NCBI RefSeq assembly: GCF_002563775.1 | Contig: NZ_PDJO01000001.1 | Coordinates: forward strand, 1,870,001 to 1,934,000 | Source: Thioclava sp. ES.031 | GTDB taxonomy: Bacteria > Pseudomonadota > Alphaproteobacteria > Rhodobacterales > Rhodobacteraceae | Direction of reading: 5' to 3' | DNA length: 64,000 nucleotides | In this document: positions 41,217 through 50,185 of the stretch, in pieces | Layout of the letters: every line of letters begins with the position of its first letter | Position numbering within the stretch: the stretch's first letter is position 1 | Made by a program: the position numbers and the translations under genes | Notes under the pieces: model-generated | Database searches by the model: none | What the model saw: only the letters and a program-made list of their open reading frames with translations | Told to the model about the DNA's origin: nothing

Positions 41217-43393
41217 TCGTCTGCTCCTTCAGAGTTGGCGCAGACTCTACACTACGTTGAGGGATCCCGCGGGGGGCAGGTCATTGCTGCAATCCCTTGA
41301 TGACGACCTGGCGCTGCTCGAGAATTGAATCGACCACGAGAGCAGAGCGGGCACCATCTTCCTGAGCGGTGAGCAGAACGACGTCGCCGCTGTAGGATCG
41401 CTTCGGTCCGCGATATCCGAGTTCGGCACCGAGGTCGAAAAGAGGGACGAAGGCGCCCCGCAGATGGATGACATTCGTCGATGGACCGAGTGCGCGGATG
41501 TCTTCGCTCGTGAGTGTCGCGGTTTCGAGGATCGAGGAGAGCGGGACCACGAGGGTTTCGCCTGCGACATTGACGACCATTCCGTCTAGAACGGCAAGAG
41601 TCAGTGGCAGGGAAATCGAGAAGCAGCTGCCCTTGCCGGGGTCAGAGGTGATCGAAATCCGGCCACCTAGAGATTGGATCGAGCTTTTCACGACATCCAT
41701 GCCGACGCCGCGGCCCGAGAGCGCGGAGACCTGGTCAGCGGTAGAGAAACCGGGCAGGAAGAGAAGGTTGTCGATTTCGCTGTCGGAAAGCTGGGCATCC
41801 GGGGCGATAAGGCCTTTTTCGATGGCTTTCTCGAAGACCTTCTTGCGGTCGATGCCACCACCGTCATCGCTGACTTCGATCACGACGCGACCGGAGCGAT
41901 GGTGGGCGGAGAGGGTGACGATTCCTTCGCGCGGTTTGCCAGCGCCTTCGCGCATCTCGGGGGATTCGAGGCCATGATCGACGGCGTTGCGGATCATATG
42001 GGTGAGCGGATCGGCGAGGCGCTCGATGACGGTCTTGTCGACCTCGGTGGTCTCACCTTCGGTTTTGAGCCGGACGTCCTTGCCGATCGCCGAAGAGGCT
42101 TCGCGCACGATCCGGGCCATCCGCTGGAACAGCGGTTTGACCGGCTGAGCACGGATCATCATCACGCTGTCCTGAATGTCACGGGTCAGCATCATGAAGG
42201 CTTCGAGCCCGGTGTTCACGGCGGAGTTGGGCGGCAGACCGGCTTCGGCCACAGATTGGGCAAGCATGGCTTGGTTGATTACCAATTCGCCTACGAGGTT
42301 CACCAAGCGGTCGATGCGCTCGATATCGACGCGCACGGTGGCGCCGGGCTCTGCAGCGGGGGCGGTGTTGGATGCCGCAGGCTGAGCGGCGGAGGGCTTC
42401 GCGGTCTCGGCTTGTTGCTCGGTCGGGGCCGGGTCAGGCGTGCGCGCGGGAGCTTCGGTTGCGATCTTCGCTATATCATCGGTTGGAGGCGGCGCGGGAT
42501 TGATGGAACCGGGGCCATCCACTGCCGCCGCGGGCTCAAATTTTTCATCTTCGTCAGTGTCGCCGGACGGTTCGCTTTCTAATTCGGGCAGCTCCGGGAG
42601 GGGCGTTTCAGATGAAGCGGGGATCGCCGAAATGTCGATCTGGCAGACGTCTTCGACGAATTCGAACACTTCCCGGATTTCTTCTTCTGTCACATCCCCC
42701 GTGATCTGGACGGTCCAGCTCAGATGGTTCTCCTCCGGGTCGAGCGTATCGAGTGGCGGGACCGTCGATGCGTCGGTCGCGATCGAGATCTCCGCGATCT
42801 CGGCGAGGGCGCGGAGAAGCTGCAGCGGCTCGTTGCCCGAAGTATAGAGCGCGCCGTCCGGGCGGAACTGCAGGGTGAAGCCGGTCGGGGACGCGTCTTC
42901 TGGCGTGAAATCGAAGTCGAGGTCGAGCGCGAGGCCCATCGGCTGGAAATCTGCCGTCTCCACCTCGTCTTCCGCATCAGCCGCATGTGCAGCCCCCCGG
43001 TCCCCCAAAAGCGCCTCAAGCGCCTGAAGGCACTCCTCGGCGGTCTCGGGTTCGGGAGCCCCTTCGCGCGCGGCACGGATTTCGTCTGCAAGCAGGTCAG
43101 CCGCCTGGAAGAAGAGCTTGACCGCCTCAGGCGTCAGATCGAGCCTGCCGGCGCGTAGCTCGTCCAGCACGGTTTCGAACCGATGCGCAAAAGCGACCAG
43201 CGCATCGAGGCCGAAGGCGCCTGCGCCGCCCTTGATCGAATGAACCGCCCGAAAGACGACATTGATCGTCTCGCCATCTTCCGCGCCCTCGTCGAGGTCG
43301 GAGAGCGCGTCTTGCAGGCTTTCGAGCAGCTCTTCACATTCGATGAAGAAGGATGCTTTGATTTCTGCCATCGGGTCGGACATGTCGCGCTCC

Positions 43394-43759
43394 TTATCCG
43401 GCAACCATGTTAAGCGCCTTGACCAGTTTGGTCGGGTCGAAGGGCTTCACGATCCAGCCGGTCGCCCCGGCGGCGCGGGCGCGGGCTTTCAGCTCGGCCG
43501 CGGATTCGGTGGTGAGGACGAGGATCGGGGTCGCGCGGTGGCGGTCCTGCCCGCGCACGGCCTCGATGAAGCCGAACCCGTCGAGGCGCGGCATGTTGAT
43601 GTCGGAGATGATCGCGTCAGGCTCCAGCCCGTCGAGCACCTCCAGCCCGTGCACGCCGTCTTCGGCGAGGTACAGCTCCATCCCGGCATGTTCGAGGGTG
43701 AGCTTGAGCATGTCGCGAATGGTGCGACTGTCATCGACCGCGAGAACTTTCAGTGACAT
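43394..43759 (-). CDS. cheY: CheY-type single-domain response regulator
   Basis: A 121-residue receiver: VLAVDDSRTIRDML, phosphoacceptor Asp in AIISDINMPRLDGFGF, signalling Thr in PILVLTTESAAE, and Lys in GWIVKPFDPTKL. All receiver residues are present and the gene is intact. It would take phosphate from CheA and act on the flagellar motor, or serve as a phosphate sink. It overlaps both neighbours: the STAS gene upstream by 10 bases and nearly the cheA start downstream. Confidence 0.94.
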   Translation of the reverse strand: MSLKVLAVDDSRTIRDMLKLTLEHAGMELYLAEDGVHGLEVLDGLEPDAIISDINMPRLDGFGFIEAVRGQDRHRATPILVLTTESAAELKARARAAGATGWIVKPFDPTKLVKALNMVAG

Positions 43760-44040
43760 GGGGCCTCCGCATCCGGGAGGTGCTGGAGATCCTCATGCGA
43801 GAGACCGAACCGGGTCAGGGCGCTGTCGAACGCCTCCGAACTCGACGCGATCTCGAGGCGGTGACCTGCGATGCGGGCAGTCTTCGCCGCCGAGAGCAGC
43901 AGTTGCAGCCCCAGCGCGCCGAAATGGGTCACGCTGGAGGCATCGAGGGCGACATCTTCCGTCGCCACGCATTGCAGCGACGCTTGCAAGGGGCGCACGG
44001 TCGCAAGGTCGATCCGGTCGGGCAGGGCAAGCGCGGTCAT
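43750..44040 (-). CDS. STAS-domain protein at the head of the che operon
   Basis: A 96-residue protein with the SpoIIAA-like STAS fold: VALDASSVTHFGALGLQLLLSAAKTA. In anti-sigma-factor antagonists this segment holds the phosphorylated Ser in a D-S-S-G motif; here the aligned positions read G-A-L-G, so the usual phospho-Ser is absent. It is first in the minus-strand che arm and overlaps cheY by 10 bases. STAS proteins occur in several alphaproteobacterial che operons, with unclear role. Confidence 0.78.
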   Translation of the reverse strand: MTALALPDRIDLATVRPLQASLQCVATEDVALDASSVTHFGALGLQLLLSAAKTARIAGHRLEIASSSEAFDSALTRFGLSHEDLQHLPDAEAPCH

Positions 44041-44153
44041 GGCGCCACCACAAAGTCACGAAGGCAGAGCGTACGCATCGGCAACCTCTTTCAAACACAT
44101 CCGTGAAAGAGGTCTAAGCCCAAGCCGTTAAAATAGCCTTGACGGAAACGCGC

Positions 44154-45110
44154 CTATCGCATCATGCGCGAAGAAAGATAGGAGGCGCAGCCCTGAAGCG
44201 CTGCGTAGTCGTCCTCGACCACGCTGACCGGGAACGCGCGCAGGAATTCCGAGAAGCGCCCCTTGGCCTGCATAGCCTCGGCGAAACCGAACTCGTCGAG
44301 CCACGGGACCACGCCACGCGCCGCCCCACCGATCAGGTAGATGCCGCCGAAGGGCAGGTGGGTCAGCGCCAGATCGCCCACGACCCGGCCCAGCATCTGC
44401 ACGAAAAGCTGTCCGGCCGCGACGGCCGTCTCTTCGCCACGGGTGATCGCTTCGAGGATCTCCTGGCCCGAGGTGGTCGCGTCGTCCTCGCCCCTGAGAT
44501 AGGCGTAGAGCCGTTCCAGACCGCGCCCCGACACGACATGCTCGACACTGGCGAAATCGTGTTTCGCATCGAGATAGGTCTTGAGCGCGAAATCCTCCTC
44601 GGTCTCGATCGGCAAGGTGGTGTGCCCGGCCTCGGAGGGCGGCACGACGCGCCCGCCGGGGCCCTCATGCACGGGGGCTGCGTTGAACCCGGTGCCGATC
44701 CCAACCACCAGCCGCGCAGAGCCCTCCTTCGCGGGCAGGCCGGGCAGGATCGAGTGCACGGCATCGTCGGCAAGGCTTCCCAGCGCATGGCCCTGCGCCT
44801 GCAGATCGTTGAGCACGAAGACATGATCCGTCCCGGTCAGCCGCGCGATATTATCGGCGCGGATCACCCAGGCGAGATTGGTCATTTCTGCCACGTCATC
44901 GCGCACCGGACCGGCGGCGGCCACGCAGGCGCCCGCGATCTCGCCGCAATCCTCGTCGCGGATATACTCCTCGAGGATGTCCTCAAGCGCGCCCCGCCCC
45001 TTGTTCGAGAAGCGGCGGATCGTCGAGTGGATCAGCTTGCCGTCACGGGCCATCGCCACGCGTGTGTTGGTGCCGCCGATATCGGCCAGCAGGGTGATCT
45101 GTTCGCTCAT
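44154..45110 (-). CDS. glk: Glucokinase
   Basis: A 318-residue ATP-dependent glucokinase. It begins TLLADIGGTNTRVAMARDG, the phosphate-binding loop of the family, and has VLNDLQAQGHALGSL with the catalytic Asp and VVGIGTGFNAA. The GIYLIGGAARGVVPWL segment near the end is also typical. ATG 45110 overlaps the GH1 gene stop (45107-45109), so the two are coupled. It would phosphorylate the glucose released by the neighbouring glucosidases. The frame is open well upstream, but that part is out-of-frame sequence of the glucosidase gene. Confidence 0.93.
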   Translation of the reverse strand: MSEQITLLADIGGTNTRVAMARDGKLIHSTIRRFSNKGRGALEDILEEYIRDEDCGEIAGACVAAAGPVRDDVAEMTNLAWVIRADNIARLTGTDHVFVLNDLQAQGHALGSLADDAVHSILPGLPAKEGSARLVVGIGTGFNAAPVHEGPGGRVVPPSEAGHTTLPIETEEDFALKTYLDAKHDFASVEHVVSGRGLERLYAYLRGEDDATTSGQEILEAITRGEETAVAAGQLFVQMLGRVVGDLALTHLPFGGIYLIGGAARGVVPWLDEFGFAEAMQAKGRFSEFLRAFPVSVVEDDYAALQGCASYLSSRMMR

Positions 45111-46441
45111 CCGCGGCTCCCCAATGCGTCTTTCCATGCCAGATAGGACGCTTTCGGGGTGCGCTGCAAGCTGTCGAAGTCCACATGGACGAGCCCGAAG
45201 CGCTTCTCGTATCCCAGGGCCCATTCGTAATTGTCCATCAGCGACCAGCCGATATAGCCCTTCACCGGCACGCCCTCGGCAATCGCGCGCTGCACGGCGG
45301 CAAGGTGGTCTCGGTAATAGGCGATGCGATGCGGATCCTCGACCTTGCCGTCTTCGACCACATCGGGCGCGGCCATGCCGTTTTCGGTCACGTAGAGCGG
45401 CAGATCTCCGGTATAGTCGCGCTTGAGCCGTGTCAGGAACTGATAAAGCCCCTCGGGATAGATCTCCCAGCCCATCGCGGTCTTGGGCAGCGGGCCATCG
45501 ACCTCGTGATGCGCGGGCCAAGGCCCCTCGGTGGGCGCGATGCGCTTGCAGGTGTAGTAATTGAGCCCGAGCCAGTCGAGCTTCTCGCCGATCAGCGCGA
45601 AATCGTCTTCCCAGTTATGCGGCATGTGCGGCGCGAAGGCCTCCATCACCTCCTCCGGGTAGCGCCCCTTGAAGATGCCCTCGACGAAGAAGCGGTTGTA
45701 ATAGGCGTCATAGAGATCGGCCGCCGCCGCCGCTTCGGGCGTCTCGTCGGCGGGGATCGGGTATTCGAGATTGCACACCGCGCCGAGGTTCTTCATCCCG
45801 TGCGCGCGCATCACTCGGATCGACTTGCCGTGGGCGAGCAGCACGTGATGCATCGCATGGGCCGTGGCGCGGATATCGCGCAGGCCCGGCGCGTGATGGC
45901 CGAGGAAATGGCTTAGCCAACCGACGCACCACGGCTCGTTGATTGGGGCCGCGGACCAGATACGGTCGCCGAGCCGATCCGCGATCACCTGCGTGAAATC
46001 GGCGAACCAGGAAGCGATGTCGCGGTTGCGCCAGCCGCCCTTGTCGGCCAGCGCGGCGGGCAATTCCCAGTGATAGAGCGTGAGCGCCGGTTTCAGCCCA
46101 CGCTCCAGCATTCCGTCGACCAGCCGGTCGTAGAAATCCAGACCCTCACGGTTCACCGGGCCGCGCCCCTCCGGCATCACCCGCGCCCAGGAGGTCGAGA
46201 AGCGGTAGATGTCGAACCCTGCATTGGCGATCAGGTCGAGGTCTTCCTCCCAGCGGTGATAGTGGTCGCAGGCGACCGCACCGTTCTCGGCGCGCACGAC
46301 ATTGCCCGGCGTGGCGGCGAAAGTGTCCCAATGGGTCGGGCCCGCACCGCCGAAGGAATGGCCCTCGATCTGATAGGAGGAGGTGGCAACGCCGAACTGG
46401 AAATCGGCAGGAAAATCAACGCGTTTCGGGAGCATCTTCAT
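45107..46441 (-). CDS. GH1 family beta-glucosidase
   Basis: A 444-residue cytoplasmic glycoside hydrolase of family 1. The start FPADFQFGVATSSYQIEG is diagnostic; the acid/base Glu is in AAPINEPWCVGW (NEP motif) and the nucleophile Glu in LPLYVTENGMAAPD. Length is typical. Placed between a repressor and glucokinase opposite the alpha-glucoside operon, it broadens the regulon to beta-linked glucosides. No signal peptide is visible, so the substrate must be imported. Exact specificity (glucoside, galactoside or fucoside) cannot be read. Confidence 0.94.
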   Translation of the reverse strand: MKMLPKRVDFPADFQFGVATSSYQIEGHSFGGAGPTHWDTFAATPGNVVRAENGAVACDHYHRWEEDLDLIANAGFDIYRFSTSWARVMPEGRGPVNREGLDFYDRLVDGMLERGLKPALTLYHWELPAALADKGGWRNRDIASWFADFTQVIADRLGDRIWSAAPINEPWCVGWLSHFLGHHAPGLRDIRATAHAMHHVLLAHGKSIRVMRAHGMKNLGAVCNLEYPIPADETPEAAAAADLYDAYYNRFFVEGIFKGRYPEEVMEAFAPHMPHNWEDDFALIGEKLDWLGLNYYTCKRIAPTEGPWPAHHEVDGPLPKTAMGWEIYPEGLYQFLTRLKRDYTGDLPLYVTENGMAAPDVVEDGKVEDPHRIAYYRDHLAAVQRAIAEGVPVKGYIGWSLMDNYEWALGYEKRFGLVHVDFDSLQRTPKASYLAWKDALGSRG

Positions 46442-46460
46442 CCTGTATATAAAATTGGTT

Positions 46461-47513
46461 TCAACTCGGGCGCAGCGCGCCTCCTTGGGTGGGGACCGGA
46501 CCGGTGGACTGGCCGACGACCAGAACCGCCTCCATCAATTCGTGGCGCGGGCTGCGGTCGCCGCTCTCGATCTGCTCGATCAGAAGCGCCGCGCAGCGTC
46601 GTCCCGCCTCGCGTACCGAGGAGCGCGTCGCGGTGAAGATCGGTTCTTCCGCCGTGCCGTTTTTCAAGTATCCCAGCTCGTCGTCATGGGTCACGATCGA
46701 GACGTCGCGTCCCATCACCAGACCTGCCTCTTCGATGCCGCGCCGCGCACCCATCGCAGAGAGCAGCGAGGCGGTCAGGAAGGCCGTCGGCGGGTTGGGC
46801 CATTGCAGCATCTCACGCGCCGCATCATGGCCCTGTGCCTCGGTCATCTCGCCCTCGACGATCAGGGCCGGGTCGATCGGTAGATCACGCGCCTTGAGCG
46901 CAGCCTCATAGCCGCGCCGGCGCCTGCGGGCGAAATCCATTTCTCCGATGCCGTTGATCAGCGCGATCCGGCGATGCCCCAGATCGAGCAAGAAATTCGT
47001 GGCCCGCTCGAAGGCTCGCTTGTTGTTCACATCGACCCAGCTGAAGGGGGAGTTCGTTCCGCTGACCCGCCCGTGCAGCACATAGGGCAGCCCCAGCGCG
47101 TCGAGCATGGCGATCCGGTGATCCTCGACCTTGGGCGCGTGAATCAGCACGCCATCCACATTCCCTTTCGAGCGCAGCTCGGCATAGGCGCGGGCCTCGG
47201 AATCGTCGGGCACGATGGTCATGACCATATCGTAGCCCGCACGCGCATAGACTTCACCGGCGCCCGCGATGAAATCCGCGAAAACCGGATTCACGATCTC
47301 GTGGCGGTCCGAGATCGGGATGATGTGGCCGATTGCCATCGCGCGGCCCGTCGCCAATCGTTTGGCCTGTGTGTTGGGACGATAATTGGCAGCCTCGGCC
47401 GCTTCGCACACCCGACGCCGCGTGGCCTCGGAGACTTCCGGGTAGCCGTTGAGCGCGCGACTCACGGTGGTGGGCGACAGCCCCAATTCGAGTGCCAATG
47501 TCTTGAGATTCAT
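46461..47513 (-). CDS. aglR: LacI-family transcriptional repressor (AglR type)
   Basis: A 350-residue regulator. The helix-turn-helix at the start reads NLKTLALELGLSPTTVSRALNGYPEVSEATRRRV, followed by the hinge ANYRPNTQAKRLATG and a periplasmic-binding-protein-like effector domain. By position, divergent from aglEFGAK and sharing the operator-bearing gap with it, it matches AglR of Sinorhizobium and relatives, which represses alpha-glucoside uptake. An operator abuts its own start codon, implying autoregulation. Confidence 0.88.
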   Translation of the reverse strand: MNLKTLALELGLSPTTVSRALNGYPEVSEATRRRVCEAAEAANYRPNTQAKRLATGRAMAIGHIIPISDRHEIVNPVFADFIAGAGEVYARAGYDMVMTIVPDDSEARAYAELRSKGNVDGVLIHAPKVEDHRIAMLDALGLPYVLHGRVSGTNSPFSWVDVNNKRAFERATNFLLDLGHRRIALINGIGEMDFARRRRRGYEAALKARDLPIDPALIVEGEMTEAQGHDAAREMLQWPNPPTAFLTASLLSAMGARRGIEEAGLVMGRDVSIVTHDDELGYLKNGTAEEPIFTATRSSVREAGRRCAALLIEQIESGDRSPRHELMEAVLVVGQSTGPVPTQGGALRPS

Positions 47514-47516
47514 GAG

Positions 47517-47530
47517 CCAAACCGCTTTGG
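47517..47530. promoter_or_regulatory. LacI-type operator at the repressor gene start
   Basis: CCAAACCGCTTTGG, a near-palindrome (one mismatched centre pair) four bases upstream of the repressor ATG. It matches the perfect palindrome at 47707-47720 at 13 of 14 positions. CGCTTTGG-type palindromes with a central CG are characteristic of LacI-family regulators. Confidence 0.7.
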
Positions 47531-47706
47531 ATTATCGCGAGACTAGGGTGCGCGTCTATCGGCGTCAATGATGCGGGTGCGGCGGGGGCGATGCTGCGCT
47601 GCGGCGTAGCTTTCTGCGTAAGTCATGAGGATATAAAGCGGATTTGATTTTGGCGTGAGCAGGCACAATTGACTTCTTTGCGAGGCTCTGAAACGGTCGG
47701 TGCTGT

Positions 47707-47720
47707 CCAAAGCGCTTTGG
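47707..47720. promoter_or_regulatory. LacI-type operator upstream of aglE
   Basis: CCAAAGCGCTTTGG is a perfect 14-base palindrome, 49 bases before the aglE ATG. Together with the site at 47517-47530 it forms a two-operator arrangement, 190 bases apart, around the divergent promoters. Confidence 0.8.
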
Positions 47721-47769
47721 GCTGGCGAGTCGCCATGGGCCAAAAAGCGCGACACACCGGGAGGATTTC

Positions 47770-49134
47770 ATGACCAAACATCTGATGCTTGGGATCGCGG
47801 CGCTCGCGCTGTCGGCGGGGCTCGCTCACGCGCAGGATCTCAAGTTCGCGCCGGGCAGCGATGCCGACAAGTTTGACTGGGCGAGCTATGACCAATTTAA
47901 GAACGACACCGATCTGAGCGGCGAAACGCTCACGATCACCGGCCCGTGGACGGGCAACGACAAGGCGCTTTTCGAGAGCGTTCTGGCCTATTTCGAGGCC
48001 GCGACCGGCGCCAAGGTGAACTACTCCGGTTCGGAAAGCTTCGAGCAGGATATCGTGATCGCCGCCAAGGCCGGCACGCCGCCGAACATCGCGGTCTTCC
48101 CGCAGCCGGGCCTTGCCTCCGACATGGCCAAGCAGGGCTACCTGACGGCGATGCCCGATGGCACGGGTGACTGGATCAAGAACAACTACGCCGCCGGGAA
48201 GTCCTGGGAAGACCTGTCCACCTACAAGGGCAAGGACGGCGAGATGCACACCTACACGTTCCCCTTCAAGGCGGATGTGAAATCGCTCGTCTGGTATGTG
48301 CCGGAGAACTTCAAGGAAGCGGGCTACAAGGTTCCCGAGACGATGGAGGACCTCAAGGCGCTGACCGAGCAGATCAAGGCCGATGGCGGCACCCCGTGGT
48401 GCATCGGTCTGGGCTCCGGGGCTGCGACCGGCTGGCCCGCGACCGACTGGGTCGAGGATTTCATGCTGCGCACGCAGTCGCCCGAGACCTATGACGACTG
48501 GGTCACCAACAAGCTGAAGTTCAACGATCCCAAGGTCGTTCAGGCGATCGAGGATTACGGTTGGTTCGCCAAGACCCCCGGCTTCGCCGAAGGCGGCGAG
48601 CAGGCGGTGGCCACCACCGACTTCCGCGACAGCCCGAAAGGTCTCTTCGACTTCCCGCCGAAATGCTACATGCACAAGCAGGCGAGCTTCATCCCGACCT
48701 TCTTCCCCGACGGGACCAAGGTGGGTCAGGACGTGAACTTCTTCTACTTCCCGTCCTATGCAAGCAAGGATCTCGGCAAGCCGGTCCTCGGTGCGGGCAC
48801 GATGTTCGGCATCACCAAGGACTCCAAGGCCGCTGAAGCCTTCGTGAAGTTCCTCGAGACGCCGATCGCCTCGGAAATCTGGATGGCGCAATCGGGCTTC
48901 CTGACGCCGAACAAGAACGTCAATCCGGCGGCCTTCGCCAATGACGTGCAGCGTCACATGAACTCGATCCTGCTGGACGCGACGACCTTCCGCTTCGACG
49001 GGTCGGACCAGATGCCGGGCGAGATCGGCACCGACGCGTTCTGGAAGGCGATGGTCGCCTACACCACCGGTGACGAGACCGCGCAAGAGGCCGCAGACGC
49101 GGTCCAGAAGCGCTGGGACAGCATCCAGAAGTAA
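47770..49134 (+). CDS. aglE: Alpha-glucoside ABC transporter substrate-binding protein
   Basis: A 454-residue periplasmic solute-binding protein of the family 1 (MalE-like) type. Signal peptide MTKHLMLGIAALALSAGLAHAQ with cleavage after AHA. The mature protein starts with an unusual short Asp-rich lead-in and then the canonical ETLTITGPWTGNDKALFESVLAYF. Long (about 450) sugar-binding proteins followed by two permeases, a GH13 enzyme and an ATPase are the Sinorhizobium aglEFGAK order, which imports sucrose, maltose and trehalose. GGAGG precedes the start. Confidence 0.93.
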   Translation: MTKHLMLGIAALALSAGLAHAQDLKFAPGSDADKFDWASYDQFKNDTDLSGETLTITGPWTGNDKALFESVLAYFEAATGAKVNYSGSESFEQDIVIAAKAGTPPNIAVFPQPGLASDMAKQGYLTAMPDGTGDWIKNNYAAGKSWEDLSTYKGKDGEMHTYTFPFKADVKSLVWYVPENFKEAGYKVPETMEDLKALTEQIKADGGTPWCIGLGSGAATGWPATDWVEDFMLRTQSPETYDDWVTNKLKFNDPKVVQAIEDYGWFAKTPGFAEGGEQAVATTDFRDSPKGLFDFPPKCYMHKQASFIPTFFPDGTKVGQDVNFFYFPSYASKDLGKPVLGAGTMFGITKDSKAAEAFVKFLETPIASEIWMAQSGFLTPNKNVNPAAFANDVQRHMNSILLDATTFRFDGSDQMPGEIGTDAFWKAMVAYTTGDETAQEAADAVQKRWDSIQK

Positions 49135-49144
49135 GTAACGCCTG

Positions 49145-49171
49145 CGCCCCCGGAGCCGTTCTCCGGGGGCG
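49145..49171 (+). terminator. Strong hairpin between aglE and aglF
   Basis: Perfect 11-bp GC-rich stem (CGCCCCCGGAG / CTCCGGGGGCG) with a five-base loop and only a short T-poor tail (TTCGCATCTTTT). It lies inside the operon, so it more likely stabilises or partly terminates the aglE message, giving more binding protein than permease, than ends transcription completely. Confidence 0.65.
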
Positions 49172-49207
49172 TTCGCATCTTTTCACGCCGGTTCGGGGAG
49201 GGGCCAG

Positions 49208-50185
49208 ATGTCACCGATCTTGCAGGGTCTGATTACGATCGCGCTTGGGGTGGGCGGCTGTGTCGCCTATTTCTACGCCGCGAATATCGTCCTCGACAAA
49301 GTTATCTTCCCGCCGAGCGGCAAAGACCCGGGGCGCAATATCAACCGCGCGAACATGGTCCGCCCGTGGCTGTTCCTGTTCCCGGCGATCTTCGCGCTCG
49401 GTCTATATCTGGCCTATCCGGTGGTCGGCTCGTTCTGGCGCTCGCTGTTCAACCGCGACGGCGGTACTTTCGTGGGCCTTGGCAATTACGAACGGCTCGC
49501 GATGGATCCGAGCTTCCGTCAGGCCGTGTTCAACAACTTCCTCTGGGTGCTGGTGGTGCCCGCGCTCGCGACCTTCCTCGGTCTGCTGGCAGCGCAGCTC
49601 ACCGACCGCATCAAATGGGGTAACATCGCGAAATCGCTGATCTTTATGCCGATGGCGATCTCCTTCGTGGGCGCCTCGCTGATCTGGAAATTCGTCTACG
49701 CCGTGAACCCCGATATCGGGATGATCAACGCGATCCGAGTGGCCTTCCACATGCAGCCGCTCGATCCGCTGCAGGTGCCGTTCTGGAACAATTTCTTCCT
49801 GATGGTGATCCTGATCTGGATCCAGACCGGCTTCGCGATGGTGATCCTCTCGGCCGCGCTGCGCGGCATCCCCGAGGAGACGATCGAGGCCGCGGTGCTC
49901 GACGGCGCCAACCCGTTCCAGCTGTTCTTCAAGATCAAGGTGCCGCAGATCATGCCGACGATCGTCGTGGTCTGGACCACGATCACGATCCTCGTGCTGA
50001 AGGTCTTCGACATCGTCTACGCAACGACGGGCGGGAATTTCGGCACGCAGATCCTGCCCAGCTACATGATGCAATACATGTTCCGCGATGACGGGCGCGC
50101 GACGGCGGTGGCCTTCGTCATCATGATCATCGTGCTGCCGGTGATGATCTGGAACATCATTCAAGCCCGTAGGGAGACGCGCTGA
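49208..50185 (+). CDS. aglF: Alpha-glucoside ABC transporter permease AglF
   Basis: A 325-residue inner-membrane permease with about seven membrane segments. The cytoplasmic EAA loop that contacts the ATPase reads EETIEAAVLDGANPFQLFFK, typical of MalF-type sugar permeases. ATG 49208 follows GGGGAGGGGCC. Its stop overlaps the aglG start (GATG, 50182-50187), so the two permeases are co-translated. Confidence 0.93.
   Translation: MSPILQGLITIALGVGGCVAYFYAANIVLDKVIFPPSGKDPGRNINRANMVRPWLFLFPAIFALGLYLAYPVVGSFWRSLFNRDGGTFVGLGNYERLAMDPSFRQAVFNNFLWVLVVPALATFLGLLAAQLTDRIKWGNIAKSLIFMPMAISFVGASLIWKFVYAVNPDIGMINAIRVAFHMQPLDPLQVPFWNNFFLMVILIWIQTGFAMVILSAALRGIPEETIEAAVLDGANPFQLFFKIKVPQIMPTIVVVWTTITILVLKVFDIVYATTGGNFGTQILPSYMMQYMFRDDGRATAVAFVIMIIVLPVMIWNIIQARRETR

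Larger units (their letters stand above)
39966..41283 (-). mobile_element. IS3-family (IS407-group) element in cheA with an extra inverted terminus
   Basis: A 1318-base unit flanked by a 4-base target duplication TTGC (39962-39965 and 41284-41287), the length typical of the IS407 group. Its genes read on the minus strand. The regular right terminus begins TGACCTGCCCCCCGCG (inverted, ending 41283). A regular left terminus, TGACCTGCCCCCCTTG, lies inside the unit at 40031. Outside it, 39966-40030 is a perfect inverted copy of the right-end 65 bases. The transposed unit therefore ends in perfect 65-base inverted repeats. Confidence 0.9.
39824..43383 (-). pseudogene. cheA: CheA histidine kinase, interrupted near its C-terminus by an IS3/IS407-group element
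   Basis: The open part (43383-41281) encodes 700 residues: HPt domain with phosphoacceptor His48 in FRAVHSIKGGAGAFG, a long acidic linker, the P3 dimerisation helices, the HATPase (MIRNAVDHGLESPEMR, GDDGGGIDRKKV-like segment EVSDDGGGID, GRGVGMDVVKSSI) and most of the CheW-like P5 domain. After VIKGLQQ a TGA from the IS end stops it. The missing last 45 codons (SYGHIPGVAAATILGDG onward, 39961-39824) lie beyond the IS and end DISLAG. Excision with one TTGC copy gives 745 residues in frame. ATG 43383 with AAGGAG is the start. Loss of the P5 end probably uncouples CheA from CheW. Confidence 0.92.

Noticed and set aside
44154..45521. 455-residue extended glucokinase
   Set aside because: The N-terminal extension is out-of-frame sequence of the GH1 gene; the family N-terminus begins at 45110.
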